From Chryseobacterium limigenitum (GTDB lineage: Bacteria > Bacteroidota > Bacteroidia > Flavobacteriales > Weeksellaceae): a stretch of DNA of 64,000 bases. Both the position numbers and the translations under genes were made by a program. Under the pieces are notes generated by a model. The model saw only the letters and a program-made list of their open reading frames with translations. It did not search any database and was not told the DNA's origin. The stretch is taken from positions 124,001-188,000 of the forward strand of contig NZ_FPKW01000003.1 of the NCBI RefSeq assembly GCF_900114875.1. Direction: 5' to 3'. Below are positions 26,786 through 36,618 of the stretch, one piece after another; the first letter of the stretch is position 1, and every line of letters starts with the position of its first letter.

Positions 26786-27157
26786 ATGATGAAAAGATTC
26801 ATTCTCGTAATCATAATGATGATTTCAACCTTTGGTGTTTATTCTTTCAAGAATAATGCCACAGATGCGAAGAAAACAAGTTATGCATCGTACTACCACG
26901 ATAAATTTAACGGTAGAAAAACGGCCAGCGGAGAAATCTTTGATAATTCAAAGCTTACTGCAGCTAATAGAACGCTTCCTTTTGGTACAACTATTAAAGT
27001 AACCAATCTGAACAATGGAAAAGAGGTAATAGTGAAGATTAATGATAGAGGACCTTTCCATTCATCAAGAGCTTTAGATATGTCTAAAGCCGCGTTCGAA
27101 GAAATCGGAGATGCCGGTCGCGGTACGATTCCGGTGGAATATGAAATTGTCGATTAA
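26786..27157 (+). CDS. RlpA-like double-psi beta-barrel protein
   Basis: A 123-residue exported protein with an N-terminal signal segment (residues 1-20, MMKRF...FGVYSF). The domain is a complete RlpA-type DPBB: ASYYHDKFNGRKTASGEIFD, LTAANRTLPFGTTIKVTN, VIVKINDRGPFHSSRALDMS and the final VEYEIV strand. The Asp in NDRGP matches the catalytic Asp of lytic transglycosylase RlpA, which cuts denuded peptidoglycan. No SPOR domain is attached, so recruitment to the septum is not expected. ATGs at 26786 and 26789 are both possible starts. Confidence 0.88.
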   Translation: MMKRFILVIIMMISTFGVYSFKNNATDAKKTSYASYYHDKFNGRKTASGEIFDNSKLTAANRTLPFGTTIKVTNLNNGKEVIVKINDRGPFHSSRALDMSKAAFEEIGDAGRGTIPVEYEIVD

Positions 27158-27175
27158 CATTTATGATTAAATTGC

Positions 27176-27207
27176 AAAGCCAGCTGAATAAGCTGGCTTT
27201 TATTTTT
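27176..27207. terminator. Terminator between rlpA-like gene and xth
   Basis: A 10-bp stem AAAGCCAGCT/AGCTGGCTTT with a 5-nt loop and T-rich flank, placed between two convergent genes. Confidence 0.85.
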
Positions 27208-27972
27208 TTATATATTAATTTCTACTAAAGCAGGGCAGTGATCCGAATGCACCGCTTCTTTTAAAATAACGGCTCTGGAAAGCTTTTCTTTTAATGAATA
27301 AGATGCAAAGTTATAATCCAGTCTCCAGCCTTTATTATTGGCTCTGGAATTCTGTCTGTAACTCCACCAAGTGTAATTGTCGGGCTCATTATTAAAAAAC
27401 CTGAAACTGTCTATCAATTCACATTCCTCGATAAAACTGGTCATCCATTCTTTTTCCATTGGTAAAAAGCCGGAAGTGTTTTTTAGGCCAACAGGATTGT
27501 GAATATCAATGGCTTCATGACAGATATTAAAGTCTCCCGAAATAATAAGATTAGGAATAGTTTTTTTTAATTCTTTAATGTAAGCTAAAAAATCATGACA
27601 AAACTGCATTTTAAATTCAAGCCTTTCAATATTCGAAGCAGATGGTACATATACAGAAATTGCAGAGAAGCCATCAAAGTCTGCGCGGATAATTCTTCCT
27701 TCATTATCATAGCTTTCAATACCGCAGCCATATTCTATATGATTGGGTTTTATTTTTGAAGCGATTCCGACGCCACTGTAACCTTTTCTCACGGCAGAAT
27801 GCCAATAACTATGATAGCCTAATTTTTCAAGGCTTTCGATGTCTATTTGATCGTTTCCTGCTTTACTCTCCTGGATGCAGATGATATCCGGGTCAGCAGT
27901 TTTCAGCCAGCCAAGAAAATCTTTGGTAAAAGCAGCTCTGATTCCGTTTACGTTGTAAGTAATTAATCTCAT
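27208..27972 (-). CDS. xth: Exodeoxyribonuclease III
   Basis: A 254-residue AP endonuclease/3'-5' exonuclease of the EEP family. Motifs in order: ITYNVNGIRAAF (Asn7), DIICIQESKAG (catalytic Glu), GYSGVGIASK, LIISGDFNICHEAID (Asp and Asn of the active site), WWSYRQNSRANNKGWRLDY (YRxxxxxxGWRLDY signature) and SDHCPALVEI (catalytic Asp-His). Length and motifs are those of a full, active enzyme. It acts in base-excision repair. A TATTTTTG-like sequence sits only 4 bp upstream of the ATG, so transcripts could be leaderless. Confidence 0.95.
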   Translation of the reverse strand: MRLITYNVNGIRAAFTKDFLGWLKTADPDIICIQESKAGNDQIDIESLEKLGYHSYWHSAVRKGYSGVGIASKIKPNHIEYGCGIESYDNEGRIIRADFDGFSAISVYVPSASNIERLEFKMQFCHDFLAYIKELKKTIPNLIISGDFNICHEAIDIHNPVGLKNTSGFLPMEKEWMTSFIEECELIDSFRFFNNEPDNYTWWSYRQNSRANNKGWRLDYNFASYSLKEKLSRAVILKEAVHSDHCPALVEINI

Positions 27973-27991
27973 GTTTCAAAAATATAAAAAA

Positions 27992-28025
27992 GAAGCGGAA
28001 AAAATCTATTGATTTTTTCCGCTTC
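27992..28025 (-). terminator. Terminator of porX
   Basis: Perfect 15-bp inverted repeat (27992-28006 with 28011-28025) with a 4-nt loop; on the - strand it is followed by a T-rich run. It isolates porX from xth. Confidence 0.88.
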
Positions 28026-28061
28026 CCATATTACCCAAACTTAAATAAACTATGAAAAAAA

Positions 28062-29606
28062 CTATTTGGGTTCTAAAATACTTATCGGAATAATACATTC
28101 TTCCAATGATATTCCGCCGTGTTGGTAGGTTTCTTTATAATAATTCACAAAGTGATTATAATTTTTAGGATAAGCCAGGAAAATATTATTCTTAGCGAAA
28201 ATATATTTAGAGCTTAAATTTCCTTTTGGTAAAAATAACTTCTCAGGATTTGTAATCGCCCACACGTCCCTGTCGTCGTAGGTTAAACTTTTACCTGTTT
28301 TATAACGGATATTAGTAGATGTTTCTCTGTCACCCACAACTTTACTGGGTTTTTTAACGTAAACTGTTCCGTGATCGGTTGTGATGACCAATTTGTAACC
28401 GCTTTCAGCAGCCAGTTTGATGATTTTTATTAAAGATGAATTTTCAAACCAGTTCGATGTTAAAGAACGGAAAGTTTTATCATCACGAATCAATTGGTCA
28501 ACAATATGATTGTCTGTTTTTGCGTGGGAAAGAATATCAATAAAGTTATAAACGATCACCAAAAGATCATTGTTTTTGTGCTGATTGAAATCATCGTAAA
28601 TTTTTCTTTCAAAATCGGCATTCAAAACTTTTAAATATTTCATTGATTTAGAGCCTAAACCAATTCTCTTCATTTGATCTTCTAAGAAATCACGCTCAAA
28701 TTCGTTCTTGTTTCCGTCTTCATTATCATTGAACCATTTTTCAGGGAAACGTTTTTCGATCTCAGAAGGCATTAAACCTGCGAAGAAAGAATTTCTGGCA
28801 TACTGTGTAGCTGTCGGAAGAATACTGTAATAATAATCTTCTGAAACTTTATTGTAATATTTAGTGAATAAAGGTTCAATTACTTTCCACTGATCATAAC
28901 GAAGGTTATCAACCATCAGTAAAAGAACTTTTTCTTTTTCTACTTCCGGTTTTATTTTTTCTTTGAAAAGGGTGTGGCTCATTAATGGTTTTTCATTTCC
29001 ATTCAGCCAATCTTCGTAGTTATTCTCAATAAATTTAGCAAACTGAATATTGGCTTCTTCTTTTTGAGACTGTAAAAGATCTGCAAACTCATTATCTGCA
29101 ACTTTATCAAACTTAATTTCCCAACTAAGGATTTTTTTGTAATATTCAGCCCAATCCTGATACGTTCTTAAATAAGAAAGTTCCATAGAAAGGTTTCTGA
29201 ATTCCTGCTGATATTGTAAAATTGTCTTTTGCTCAACAAGATTGTCTTCCTGAAGATTTTTCTTTAATGACAATAAGATCTGATTAGGATTTACAGGCTT
29301 CAGAATATAATCTGCGATTTGTGAACCAATGGCTTCTTCCATAATATGTTCCTCTTCGCTTTTTGTAACCATCACTATTTTCAGAGAACTATCTCTTTGT
29401 TTGATCATAGGAATAGCCTCAAGCCCGGAAATTCCAGGCATATTTTCATCTATTAAAGTAAGTGCAAATTTTTCCGAATCTATTAATTCTAATGCCTCAT
29501 TTACATTATTTACAGGGGTTACGTGGTAACCTTTTTTCTCTAAAAAAACGATATGAGGTCTAAGTAAATCTATTTCATCATCTATCCATAATATCTTTTC
29601 CGACAT
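28062..29606 (-). CDS. porX: T9SS response regulator PorX (REC + PglZ domains)
   Basis: A 514-residue two-domain regulator. Residues 1-120 are a CheY-like receiver (LWIDDE, phospho-acceptor Asp53 in LIDENMPG, Lys in ILKPVNP). Residues from about 200 form a PglZ/alkaline-phosphatase-like domain with LLLMVDNLRYDQW, VITTDHGTVYV and a C-terminal QHGGISLEECIIPI segment. These carry the metal-binding Asp/His residues that in PorX act as a nucleotide phosphodiesterase/phosphatase site. PorX with sensor PorY controls type IX secretion and gliding genes. PorY is not adjacent here. A strong terminator follows the gene. Confidence 0.94.
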   Translation of the reverse strand: MSEKILWIDDEIDLLRPHIVFLEKKGYHVTPVNNVNEALELIDSEKFALTLIDENMPGISGLEAIPMIKQRDSSLKIVMVTKSEEEHIMEEAIGSQIADYILKPVNPNQILLSLKKNLQEDNLVEQKTILQYQQEFRNLSMELSYLRTYQDWAEYYKKILSWEIKFDKVADNEFADLLQSQKEEANIQFAKFIENNYEDWLNGNEKPLMSHTLFKEKIKPEVEKEKVLLLMVDNLRYDQWKVIEPLFTKYYNKVSEDYYYSILPTATQYARNSFFAGLMPSEIEKRFPEKWFNDNEDGNKNEFERDFLEDQMKRIGLGSKSMKYLKVLNADFERKIYDDFNQHKNNDLLVIVYNFIDILSHAKTDNHIVDQLIRDDKTFRSLTSNWFENSSLIKIIKLAAESGYKLVITTDHGTVYVKKPSKVVGDRETSTNIRYKTGKSLTYDDRDVWAITNPEKLFLPKGNLSSKYIFAKNNIFLAYPKNYNHFVNYYKETYQHGGISLEECIIPISILEPK

Positions 29607-29804
29607 AATAATTTAATTTTTCAGGGTTAGTATATCAAAATTGCGACCAAAAGCTCGTAAAATCTACGAAAATAAAGACTTTAAAAGTTAAATCTTAGTT
29701 AAAAATTTTGATGCGTTTTCATTGTAATAATCGACTATGAAGATAACGCATTTGCGTGATAAATAGTATGCTTTTTAATGAAAAATCAATAGATGCTTTT
29801 ATCA

Positions 29805-31447
29805 TCATTTTGCTTGAGTTTTTATATATTCCAAAGCTCTTTCCAAAACTTCGTCTTTTCCTTCTTTAATGCCTTTTACGGTAGGTTTTATAATAATATC
29901 AGGGATAATTCCTATTCGCTGGGTTTCTCTTCCGTCAGGATAATAGGCGCCCAATCCGGTAAAACTCGTCTCCAGATCCGCAATGTTGAATCTTATGATA
30001 TCTCCATTGGCTCCGGAAGTGTTACTTCCAATAATTTTTGCCTTGGGATGTTGTTTAAACATCATAGTCGTGGTTTCGGCTTGGCTTTGGGTATTTTCAT
30101 CAACCAAAACCACCACATTTCCTTTATAATAAGCATCGTTTTTTCGGCCAATGCTATTTTTTCGGCTGTAAAATTTGCTCAAATAATGGGTTTCAGGAAA
30201 ATTGAACTGATAATAAATAGTATTTTCTGGAAGTAATAATTTGCTTAAAGGTAAGATCGTCTGTTTTGGATAATTTCTGAGATCAAAAATAATGGATTCT
30301 GTTTCCTTCAGATTTTTATACATCTCATCCAGGTCTTTCCTTTCAATAATTCCCATGTTTACATAGCCGATTTTTCTTTCATCATCAACAAACTCCCATT
30401 TTTCCGGTGTCGCAGTTTTTCATTGATAATATCTTTGAGCAGATATGCTTTTGCTTTAATAGCTAAATTCTGTCCGTTTCGTTCAAGTCTAAGAGCAATT
30501 GAATCATTATTGGTAAAGAGAAAAAGATTTTTTACCTTTTTAATTTTCCCCCAAGAATTCGAAGCCGGAATATATTTTCCAAAACTATTGACCATTTGTG
30601 GAATCGTTTTTCCGTTAACATCATAAATTACATCATCGATTTTCAACGGATTTTCTTCACTAAATTTGTTGGAATTAATTTTAGTAACAATCAATTTTCC
30701 TTCTGCATAACTATATTCAACAGGAATTTTTCTTCTCCCATATTGATGTAAACTAATGAATGGTGAAAACAGAAAAGCATGAGAATCATCTGTTTTGGTA
30801 ACCAGTTCGGCTAATGTTAAATGATAAGTTTCATCATTATTAATCTTGATAAATTTCGGAATCATCTCTGTTAAAACATCATTCCAGTTTTGATCTGTTT
30901 TATATTTGTAAGGGAAAAAATATTCTACATAATTCCAATATCTGAATAATTCTAAAAGGCTGATTTCTTTAGAGGTAAATTTTGATCCATAAGAATTTTC
31001 GTTTCTGAAAAATACTTTTCTTCCACCGAGCCCGAAATAATAATTGTCGCCAATGTTTCTATTATCCTGAATATAATTGAGTTTCTGGGTTGTATTTTCT
31101 GAAAAGATATTCTGATTATTGATCCAGTTGAGATCAAAGTTTTTCAAGAAATAGATTTTATTATCCTCTTTTTTACATTGCTCACAAGTTTCAACTTTCC
31201 CAAGACTGTCTATCCAGTTAGAATAAAATTCATTCAATTGACTTTTATCGTTGATTTTTTCAATTTCATTTAATTTCTGGAAAAGCTGATTATCCCAATC
31301 GAGATTTCCTTTTGCAACATTTGGATGATAATATTTTAAGAATCCCCAGACTTTACAAAGGGATTCCAATTTTTGAGTCTCAGATAATTTTTGTGCCGAA
31401 AAATTGATACTTAAAAAGATGATGATAAAAAGTGAGAACTTTCTCAT
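29805..31447 (-). pseudogene. S41-family peptidase gene split by a single-base frameshift
   Basis: Exported tail-specific-protease-like enzyme read in two frames. Residues 1-362 (signal peptide MRKFSLFIIIFLSINFSAQ, then a PDZ-like ISLLELFRYWNYVEYFFPYKY and IDDVIYDVNGKTIPQM) run off into a false end. The catalytic part (VVLVDENTQSQAETTTMMF with the nucleophile Ser, then IGSNTSGANGD) continues in another frame. Adding one base to a run of five T on the + strand (30416-30420) restores a 547-residue protein through an EKTATPEKWEFVDDERKIGY junction. All expected domains are otherwise intact, so a sequencing error or very recent mutation is likely. Confidence 0.85.
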
Positions 31448-31480
31448 GAAAGGGTGTTCGAATTTATATCAAAGATAATT

Positions 31481-31650
31481 TTTAAACACAAATGGCACAA
31501 GTTTTTTCACAAATGATATAGAGCTTTGTATCAATAGGAGCGGGCTTTAGCCCGCTTAGTAAAAATAGTCCCAATCTATTGACTTTAGCCAAAACTTAAC
31601 TTTTTTAATTAGTGTTATTCGTGAAAAAGTTTGTGCTATTTGTGTTTAAG
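31481..31650 (+). repeat. Composite palindromic repeat, copy 1 (with terminal inverted repeats)
   Basis: The core at 31530-31560 (ATCAATAGGAGCGGGC...) contains the hairpin AGCGGGC TTTA GCCCGCT, followed by a GACTTTAGCCAAAACTTA segment. It is bounded by about 34-bp imperfect inverted repeats (31481-31514 and 31617-31650). The layout resembles a small non-coding MITE or REP-like element. Three related copies are at 50.7, 53.3 and 56.1 kb. Confidence 0.75.
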
Positions 31651-31698
31651 CCGGAAGTTTTTAATACTAATTTAATCAACCCTAAAATTTAAAATCCC

Positions 31699-31706
31699 TA
31701 AATTTG
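31699..31706 (+). promoter_or_regulatory. -7 element (TAAATTTG) of the HD-domain gene
   Basis: Exact TAnnTTTG 21 bp before the ATG at 31728. It overlaps an in-frame TTG at 31704, which rules that TTG out as the start. Confidence 0.6.
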
Positions 31707-31727
31707 TGTACAAATACTGACATTTCA

Positions 31728-32945
31728 ATGCAGAATAAGCTTAAAATCATCAATGATCCTGTTCACGGATTCATCAAAATTCCTCACGAAATTTTATTCG
31801 ACATCATCGAACATCCCTATTTTCAAAGGCTGAGAAGGATTTCCCAGACCGGGCTTTTAACTTTAATTTTTCCGGGTGCTACCCATACAAGATTTCATCA
31901 TGCTTTGGGTGCAATGCATTTGATGTTTACGGCTTTGGAGACTTTAAAACAAAAAGGAGTTAAAATTTCTGATGAAGAAGAAAAAGGAGCAATGTTGGCA
32001 ATTTTAATGCATGATATTGGTCACGGACCGTTTTCTCACGCGTTAGAAAGTATGCTGATGGACGACTGGCATCACGAAAATCTTTCATTATTATTGATGA
32101 ATCGATTAAATGTTGAGTTTAATGGCCAACTTAATGTTGCTATTGAAATGTTTCAGGGGAAATATCATAGAAAATTTTTCAATCAGCTTATTTCTTCTCA
32201 GTTGGATGTTGACAGATTGGATTATTTGAAGAGAGATAGCTTTTTCACAGGAGTTTCAGAGGGAAATATCAATACACAAAGGATTATTTCGATGATGAAC
32301 GTTTGCGAAGAAGGCGAATTGGTGATTGATGCGAAAGGAATTTATTCTATTGAAAATTTTTTGACAGCAAGAATGTTCATGTATTGGCAGGTATATTATC
32401 ATAAAACTTCGGCTTTGGCTGAGTTTCTTTTGGTTAAAATCTTAGAAAGAGCAAAATATTTGGTTTCTCAAGGAATTAATTTGCCTGCGACAGAAAATTT
32501 GAAATATTTTTTATACCGCGGAAAAAGCTCAGCAACCGATGAAGACGTTGAAAGATTCACTCAAATGGATGATAATGACGTTATTCAGGCGATGAAATCC
32601 TGGCAGAATTCTGATGATATTATTCTTTCTTATTGGTGTAAATGTGTGATACAGAGAAACCTGCCTAAAACAATTATCTCTTCTCATCCGTTTGATCCGA
32701 AATTTATTGAAGAAAAAATAAAAAACACCAACGAATTTTTCGGAATTCATAACGGTGAAGATCTAGTACACGAGATCAAGAGAAAATTGTTGCCTTATGA
32801 CACAGAAAAGCAGCCAATTTATTTATTGCAGAAAAGTGGAGTGAAATTAAGACTCGACGAGTCGGAAGACCAGCTTTTATCGGGGTTAATCGTAAATAAG
32901 ACCACAAGATATATCCTTACTTTTCCGCGAGATATTTCTAACTGA
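31728..32945 (+). CDS. HD-domain phosphohydrolase (dNTPase/SAMHD1-like family)
   Basis: A 405-residue protein with an N-terminal HD domain. Seen are KIINDPVHGFIKIP at the start, FQRLRRISQTGLLTLIFPGATHTRFHHALG (first metal His plus the conserved QxG and HTRFxHSLG-like region), ILMHDIGHGPFSHALE (the HD pair) and SQLDVDRLDYLKRDSFFTG (the distal Asp with RLDYL). These are the deoxynucleoside triphosphate triphosphohydrolase/SAMHD1-type motifs, and the family is widespread in Bacteroidota. The start at 31728 is chosen over TTG 31704 because the latter lies inside the promoter. The natural substrate is not proven. Confidence 0.88.
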   Translation: MQNKLKIINDPVHGFIKIPHEILFDIIEHPYFQRLRRISQTGLLTLIFPGATHTRFHHALGAMHLMFTALETLKQKGVKISDEEEKGAMLAILMHDIGHGPFSHALESMLMDDWHHENLSLLLMNRLNVEFNGQLNVAIEMFQGKYHRKFFNQLISSQLDVDRLDYLKRDSFFTGVSEGNINTQRIISMMNVCEEGELVIDAKGIYSIENFLTARMFMYWQVYYHKTSALAEFLLVKILERAKYLVSQGINLPATENLKYFLYRGKSSATDEDVERFTQMDDNDVIQAMKSWQNSDDIILSYWCKCVIQRNLPKTIISSHPFDPKFIEEKIKNTNEFFGIHNGEDLVHEIKRKLLPYDTEKQPIYLLQKSGVKLRLDESEDQLLSGLIVNKTTRYILTFPRDISN

Positions 32946-32990
32946 TTTCTTAAATAATATTAAAATTCACTATCCTAAAACTAAAAAATG

Positions 32991-33019
32991 TTTGCGAATT
33001 ATAGAATTTCTTATCTTTG
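32991..33019 (+). promoter_or_regulatory. Promoter of the lpxD-lpxC/fabZ-lpxA operon
   Basis: -33 TTTG at 32991-32994 and -7 TATCTTTG at 33012-33019 with a 17-bp spacer. The -7 element ends 6 bp before the lpxD ATG (33026), so the leader should be very short. Confidence 0.75.
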
Positions 33020-33025
33020 CAGAAT

Positions 33026-34057
33026 ATGGAATTTACAGCTTCGCAAATTGCAAGTTTTATTGACGGAAAAATAATAGGTGACGAACACGCACGTATTACT
33101 GGAGTTTCACCAATTGAGAATGGGGAATCAGGACATCTTTCTTTTGTAGCACAAGAGAGATTTTCCCACTATTTGGACACTTCACGATGCTCCGTTCTTA
33201 TCGTTTCTGAAAATATTATAACTAAAGATAATTATAATCCTACCATCATTGCCGTAAAAGATGCTTATCTTGCCTTTCAGGTTTTAATGAACCTTTATCA
33301 GGAAATGCAGGGGAGGAAAGAAGGAGTCGAAGATGGCTCTTCTATTCATGAAACAGCTGTTATTGGCGAAAAAGCCTATATCGGTGCGTTTACCTACATC
33401 TCAGATAAAGCAAAAATTGGTGAAGGTTCACAAATTTATCCTCATGTTTACATTGGTAAAGGTGTAAAAATTGGTAAAAACTGTAAAATAGACAGTGGTG
33501 CCAGAATTTACGATTACTGTATCGTTGGAGATAATTGTGTGATTCATTCCAATACGGTGATTGGCGGAGATGGATTTGGTTTTCAGCCTACTCCTGATGG
33601 ATTCAAAAAAATCCCTCAATTAGGTAATGTAATTATCGAAGATGATGTTGAAATCGGTTCTAACTGTAGTATCGACAGAGCTACCATCGGATCTACCGTT
33701 ATCGGAAAAGGAACCAAGATAGATAACCTTATCCAGATAGCTCACAATGTAAAAATTGGACAAAACAATGTAATTGCGGCACAAGCAGGAATTGCAGGTT
33801 CTACCACTATTGGCAACTGGAACCAGATTGGAGGTCAGGTGGGGATCGTAGGACATATTAAAATAGGAGATCAGGTGAAAATTCAGGCTCAGAGTGGCGT
33901 GAATTCTAGTGTGAATAATAGAGAAACTGTATACGGATCACCTGCGATAAGTTATAATGATTACCTTAGAAGCTATGTACATTTCAGGAATTTACCTGAA
34001 ATTGTAAAACGAATAAATAATCTTGAGAATACCTCAAAAGATCATACTAATGAGTGA
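33026..34057 (+). CDS. lpxD: UDP-3-O-(3-hydroxyacyl)glucosamine N-acyltransferase LpxD
   Basis: A 343-residue left-handed beta-helix acyltransferase for the third step of lipid A synthesis. The N-terminal uridine-binding domain ([18 protein letters not shown]) is followed by hexapeptide repeats. The active-site His lies in QIAHNVKIG, after [16 protein letters not shown]. The C-terminal helix extension is present, so it is full length. A longer reading from TTG 33017 overlaps the -7 element and is rejected. The stop overlaps the start of lpxC-fabZ. First gene of the lpx operon. Confidence 0.95.
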   Translation: MEFTASQIASFIDGKIIGDEHARITGVSPIENGESGHLSFVAQERFSHYLDTSRCSVLIVSENIITKDNYNPTIIAVKDAYLAFQVLMNLYQEMQGRKEGVEDGSSIHETAVIGEKAYIGAFTYISDKAKIGEGSQIYPHVYIGKGVKIGKNCKIDSGARIYDYCIVGDNCVIHSNTVIGGDGFGFQPTPDGFKKIPQLGNVIIEDDVEIGSNCSIDRATIGSTVIGKGTKIDNLIQIAHNVKIGQNNVIAAQAGIAGSTTIGNWNQIGGQVGIVGHIKIGDQVKIQAQSGVNSSVNNRETVYGSPAISYNDYLRSYVHFRNLPEIVKRINNLENTSKDHTNE

Positions 34058-35447
34058 TATGCAAAAAACACTTCAGGAAGAGGTAACACTTTCCGGAATT
34101 GGCCTTCATACTGGTAAAGAAGTAAAATTGACCATAAAACCTGCTAAAGAAAATACAGGTTTCGTTTTTGTGAGAACAGATTTAGAGGGTCATCCTCAGG
34201 TCGAAGCTGATGTAAACTATGTTGTAGCGACAGAAAGAGGAACGACATTAGAAAAATTAGGAGTTAAAATTAACACTTGTGAACATCTTTTAGCAGCCTT
34301 AGTTGGTTGTGATATAGATAACGCAATGCTGGAAATGGATGCTTCTGAACCTCCAATCTTAGACGGTTCTTCAAAGTTTTTTGTAGAAGCAATCGAAAGT
34401 GTAGGAATCGTAGAACAAGGTATTGCCAGAGAGTATTTGGTAGTAAAAGAAGTTCTTAGCTATAGCGATCCTGCAACGGGTTCAGAAATTACAATTATTC
34501 CTTCAGATAATTACGAAATTACTACAATGGTAGATTTTGGGACTAAAGTTTTAGGTACTCAAAACGCTACTCTTAAAAATATTTCTGAGTTTAAAGAAGA
34601 GATTTCATCTGCTAGAACGTTCAGCTTTTTACATGAATTAGAAATGCTTTTAGATCATGGTTTGATCAAAGGTGGAGATATTTCTAACGCGATCGTTTAT
34701 GTAGACAAAGATCTTACTCCTGAAACTACAGAAAAACTAAAGAAAGCTTTTGGTAAAGACAAAGTGTCTATCAGACCAAATGGTATTCTTGATAATCTTA
34801 CTTTAAATTATCCTAACGAAGCTGCAAGACACAAGTTACTTGATGTAATTGGTGATTTGGCTTTGGCTGGAGTAAAAATTAAAGGAAAAGTTATTGCTAA
34901 CAAACCAGGACATTTTGTAAATACTCAATTTGCTAAAAAATTGAACCGTCAGTGGAAATTACAGAAGAAAAAAAATGTTCCTGATTTTGATTTAACGAAA
35001 GAACCTGTGTTCGACATCAACGGAATTATGAAGTTGATGCCCCACAGACCACCATTCTTATTGATTGATAAGATCTTAGAATTGTCAGATTCTCACGTAG
35101 TAGGATTGAAAAATGTTACAATGAACGAACCTTTCTTCGTTGGACATTTCCCTAAAGAGCCTGTAATGCCGGGAGTTTTACAAGTTGAAGCGTTGGCGCA
35201 GACAGGTGGTATCTTGGTATTGGCAAGCGTTCCGGATCCTGAAAATTACTCTACCTATTTCATTAAAATTGATAAAGTAAAATTCAAGAGAAAAGTAGTT
35301 CCGGGTGATACTATGATTTTCAAAATTGAATTGATAGAGCCTATCAGAAGAGGTATTGTTCATATGCAGGGATACGGATATGTGGGAGATACTGTAGCAG
35401 TAGAAGCAGAATTAATGGCTCAAGTTGCAAAAAATAAAGTTGATTAA
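34050..35447 (+). CDS. lpxC-fabZ: Bifunctional UDP-3-O-acyl-GlcNAc deacetylase / 3-hydroxyacyl-ACP dehydratase (LpxC-FabZ fusion)
   Basis: A 465-residue fusion typical of Bacteroidota. Residues 1-305 are LpxC, with [11 protein letters not shown], the zinc-site [24 protein letters not shown] and [14 protein letters not shown] (metal His and Asp). Residues from about 320 are Fab[18 protein letters not shown] (catalytic His), [22 protein letters not shown] (catalytic Glu) and a full hot-dog domain. LpxC is the committed step of lipid A; FabZ serves fatty-acid elongation. The ATG at 34050 overlaps the lpxD stop by 8 bp; ATG 34059 is an alternative. lpxA follows with no gap. Confidence 0.96.
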   Translation: MSDMQKTLQEEVTLSGIGLHTGKEVKLTIKPAKENTGFVFVRTDLEGHPQVEADVNYVVATERGTTLEKLGVKINTCEHLLAALVGCDIDNAMLEMDASEPPILDGSSKFFVEAIESVGIVEQGIAREYLVVKEVLSYSDPATGSEITIIPSDNYEITTMVDFGTKVLGTQNATLKNISEFKEEISSARTFSFLHELEMLLDHGLIKGGDISNAIVYVDKDLTPETTEKLKKAFGKDKVSIRPNGILDNLTLNYPNEAARHKLLDVIGDLALAGVKIKGKVIANKPGHFVNTQFAKKLNRQWKLQKKKNVPDFDLTKEPVFDINGIMKLMPHRPPFLLIDKILELSDSHVVGLKNVTMNEPFFVGHFPKEPVMPGVLQVEALAQTGGILVLASVPDPENYSTYFIKIDKVKFKRKVVPGDTMIFKIELIEPIRRGIVHMQGYGYVGDTVAVEAELMAQVAKNKVD

Positions 35448-36239
35448 ATGATTCATCAATTAGCAGCCGTTGATAAACGCGCAAAAATCAGCAAAAATGT
35501 TATTGTAGAACCATTTACTACAATAGCAGGGGATGTAGAAATCGGAGAAGGAACTTGGATTGGCCCTAATGTTACCATCATGGATGGGGCAAGAATAGGT
35601 AAAAACTGTAGAATATTTCCCGGAACGGTAATTTCTGCGATCCCTCAGGATTTAAAATTTGATGGTGAAGATACTCAGGTAATTATCGGAGACGAAACTA
35701 CAATCAGAGAGTGTGTAACGGTAAACAGAGGCACAAAAGCCCTTGGATTTACCAAAATTGGTAAAAACTGCCTTATCATGGCAACTTCCCATATTGCGCA
35801 CGACTGCGTTATCGGAGATCACGTTATCATTGTGAACGGTTGCGGTATTGCAGGGCACGTAGAAATCGGAGACTATACCGTAATGGGAGGTCTTAGTGCT
35901 GTGCATCAATTTGGTAAAATCGGTAAACATGTGATGATTTCCGGTGGAACATTGGTAAGAAAAGATATTCCGCCTTATGTAAAGGTTGCGAGGGAGCCGA
36001 TGTCTTACGCTGGAATCAACTCAGTAGGTTTGAGAAGAAGAGGATTTACCAACGAGAAAATTTTCGAAATTCAAAAGATCTACAGAACTATTTTCCAAAT
36101 GAAAATGAACGTTTCTCAGGCTGTAACTTACATCGAAAAAGAAATGCTTCCAACAGCTGAAAGAGATGAGATCCTTCAGTTTATCCAAAACTCTCCTCGA
36201 GGTATCGTTAAAGGATACGGAACGGGAAAAGAAAGCTAG
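35448..36239 (+). CDS. lpxA: UDP-N-acetylglucosamine acyltransferase LpxA
   Basis: A 263-residue hexapeptide-repeat acyltransferase that starts lipid A synthesis by moving a 3-hydroxyacyl chain from ACP to UDP-GlcNAc. It contains about ten left-handed beta-helix turns, the catalytic His in SHIAHDCVIG, the motif ISAIPQDLKFDGEDTQVIIG, and a C-terminal helical domain (GLRRRGFTNEKIFEIQKIYR). Its ATG directly follows the lpxC-fabZ stop. The length is standard. Confidence 0.96.
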   Translation: MIHQLAAVDKRAKISKNVIVEPFTTIAGDVEIGEGTWIGPNVTIMDGARIGKNCRIFPGTVISAIPQDLKFDGEDTQVIIGDETTIRECVTVNRGTKALGFTKIGKNCLIMATSHIAHDCVIGDHVIIVNGCGIAGHVEIGDYTVMGGLSAVHQFGKIGKHVMISGGTLVRKDIPPYVKVAREPMSYAGINSVGLRRRGFTNEKIFEIQKIYRTIFQMKMNVSQAVTYIEKEMLPTAERDEILQFIQNSPRGIVKGYGTGKES

Positions 36240-36266
36240 ATCATTAAACACAAAAGAAATACACAG

Positions 36267-36602
36267 ATGAAAAATTTAATTTTATTTATGATAGTTTCTT
36301 CAATATCTATGCTTTACGGACAGGAAACGGAAGGATATGTAACGCAAAAACCAACTAAAACTTCAATCCTGGAGAGGAAACTTCCAGAGAAGTCTAATGA
36401 TAGTATTGCTAAAAAGAATTTAAATGATGTTCTGAAACAGAATACAAGCAGTACTTCAATTTTTGGAACTGCAAATCAATATAATTCTGAGGTTCAGACG
36501 AATGTAAAAAGACTGCAAAATAGTGTGAATACATTTAATAATAATACATTTAGTAGAATGATGCCTGAAGGGCAGGGAATACAATTAAATAAAAGAAAAT
36601 AA
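36267..36602 (+). CDS. Small exported hypothetical protein
   Basis: A 111-residue protein with a signal peptide (MKNLILFMIVSSISMLYG, cut before QETEG). The mature part is hydrophilic, rich in Asn, Ser, Lys and Thr, without Cys or a recognisable domain, and ends in a basic QLNKRK. It lies 27 bp after lpxA and 16 bp before efp on the same strand, so it is probably co-transcribed. Its place inside the lpx-efp block suggests a conserved flavobacterial envelope protein, but I do not recognise the family. Confidence 0.7.
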   Translation: MKNLILFMIVSSISMLYGQETEGYVTQKPTKTSILERKLPEKSNDSIAKKNLNDVLKQNTSSTSIFGTANQYNSEVQTNVKRLQNSVNTFNNNTFSRMMPEGQGIQLNKRK

Positions 36603-36618
36603 ATAGATATAAAAATTA

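Noticed and set aside
31704..31727. TTG start for the HD-domain gene
   Set aside because: The TTG is part of the -7 element TAAATTTG, so it would lie at or before the transcription start. ATG 31728 is used. The same logic was used for lpxD (33017) and the symporter (60167).
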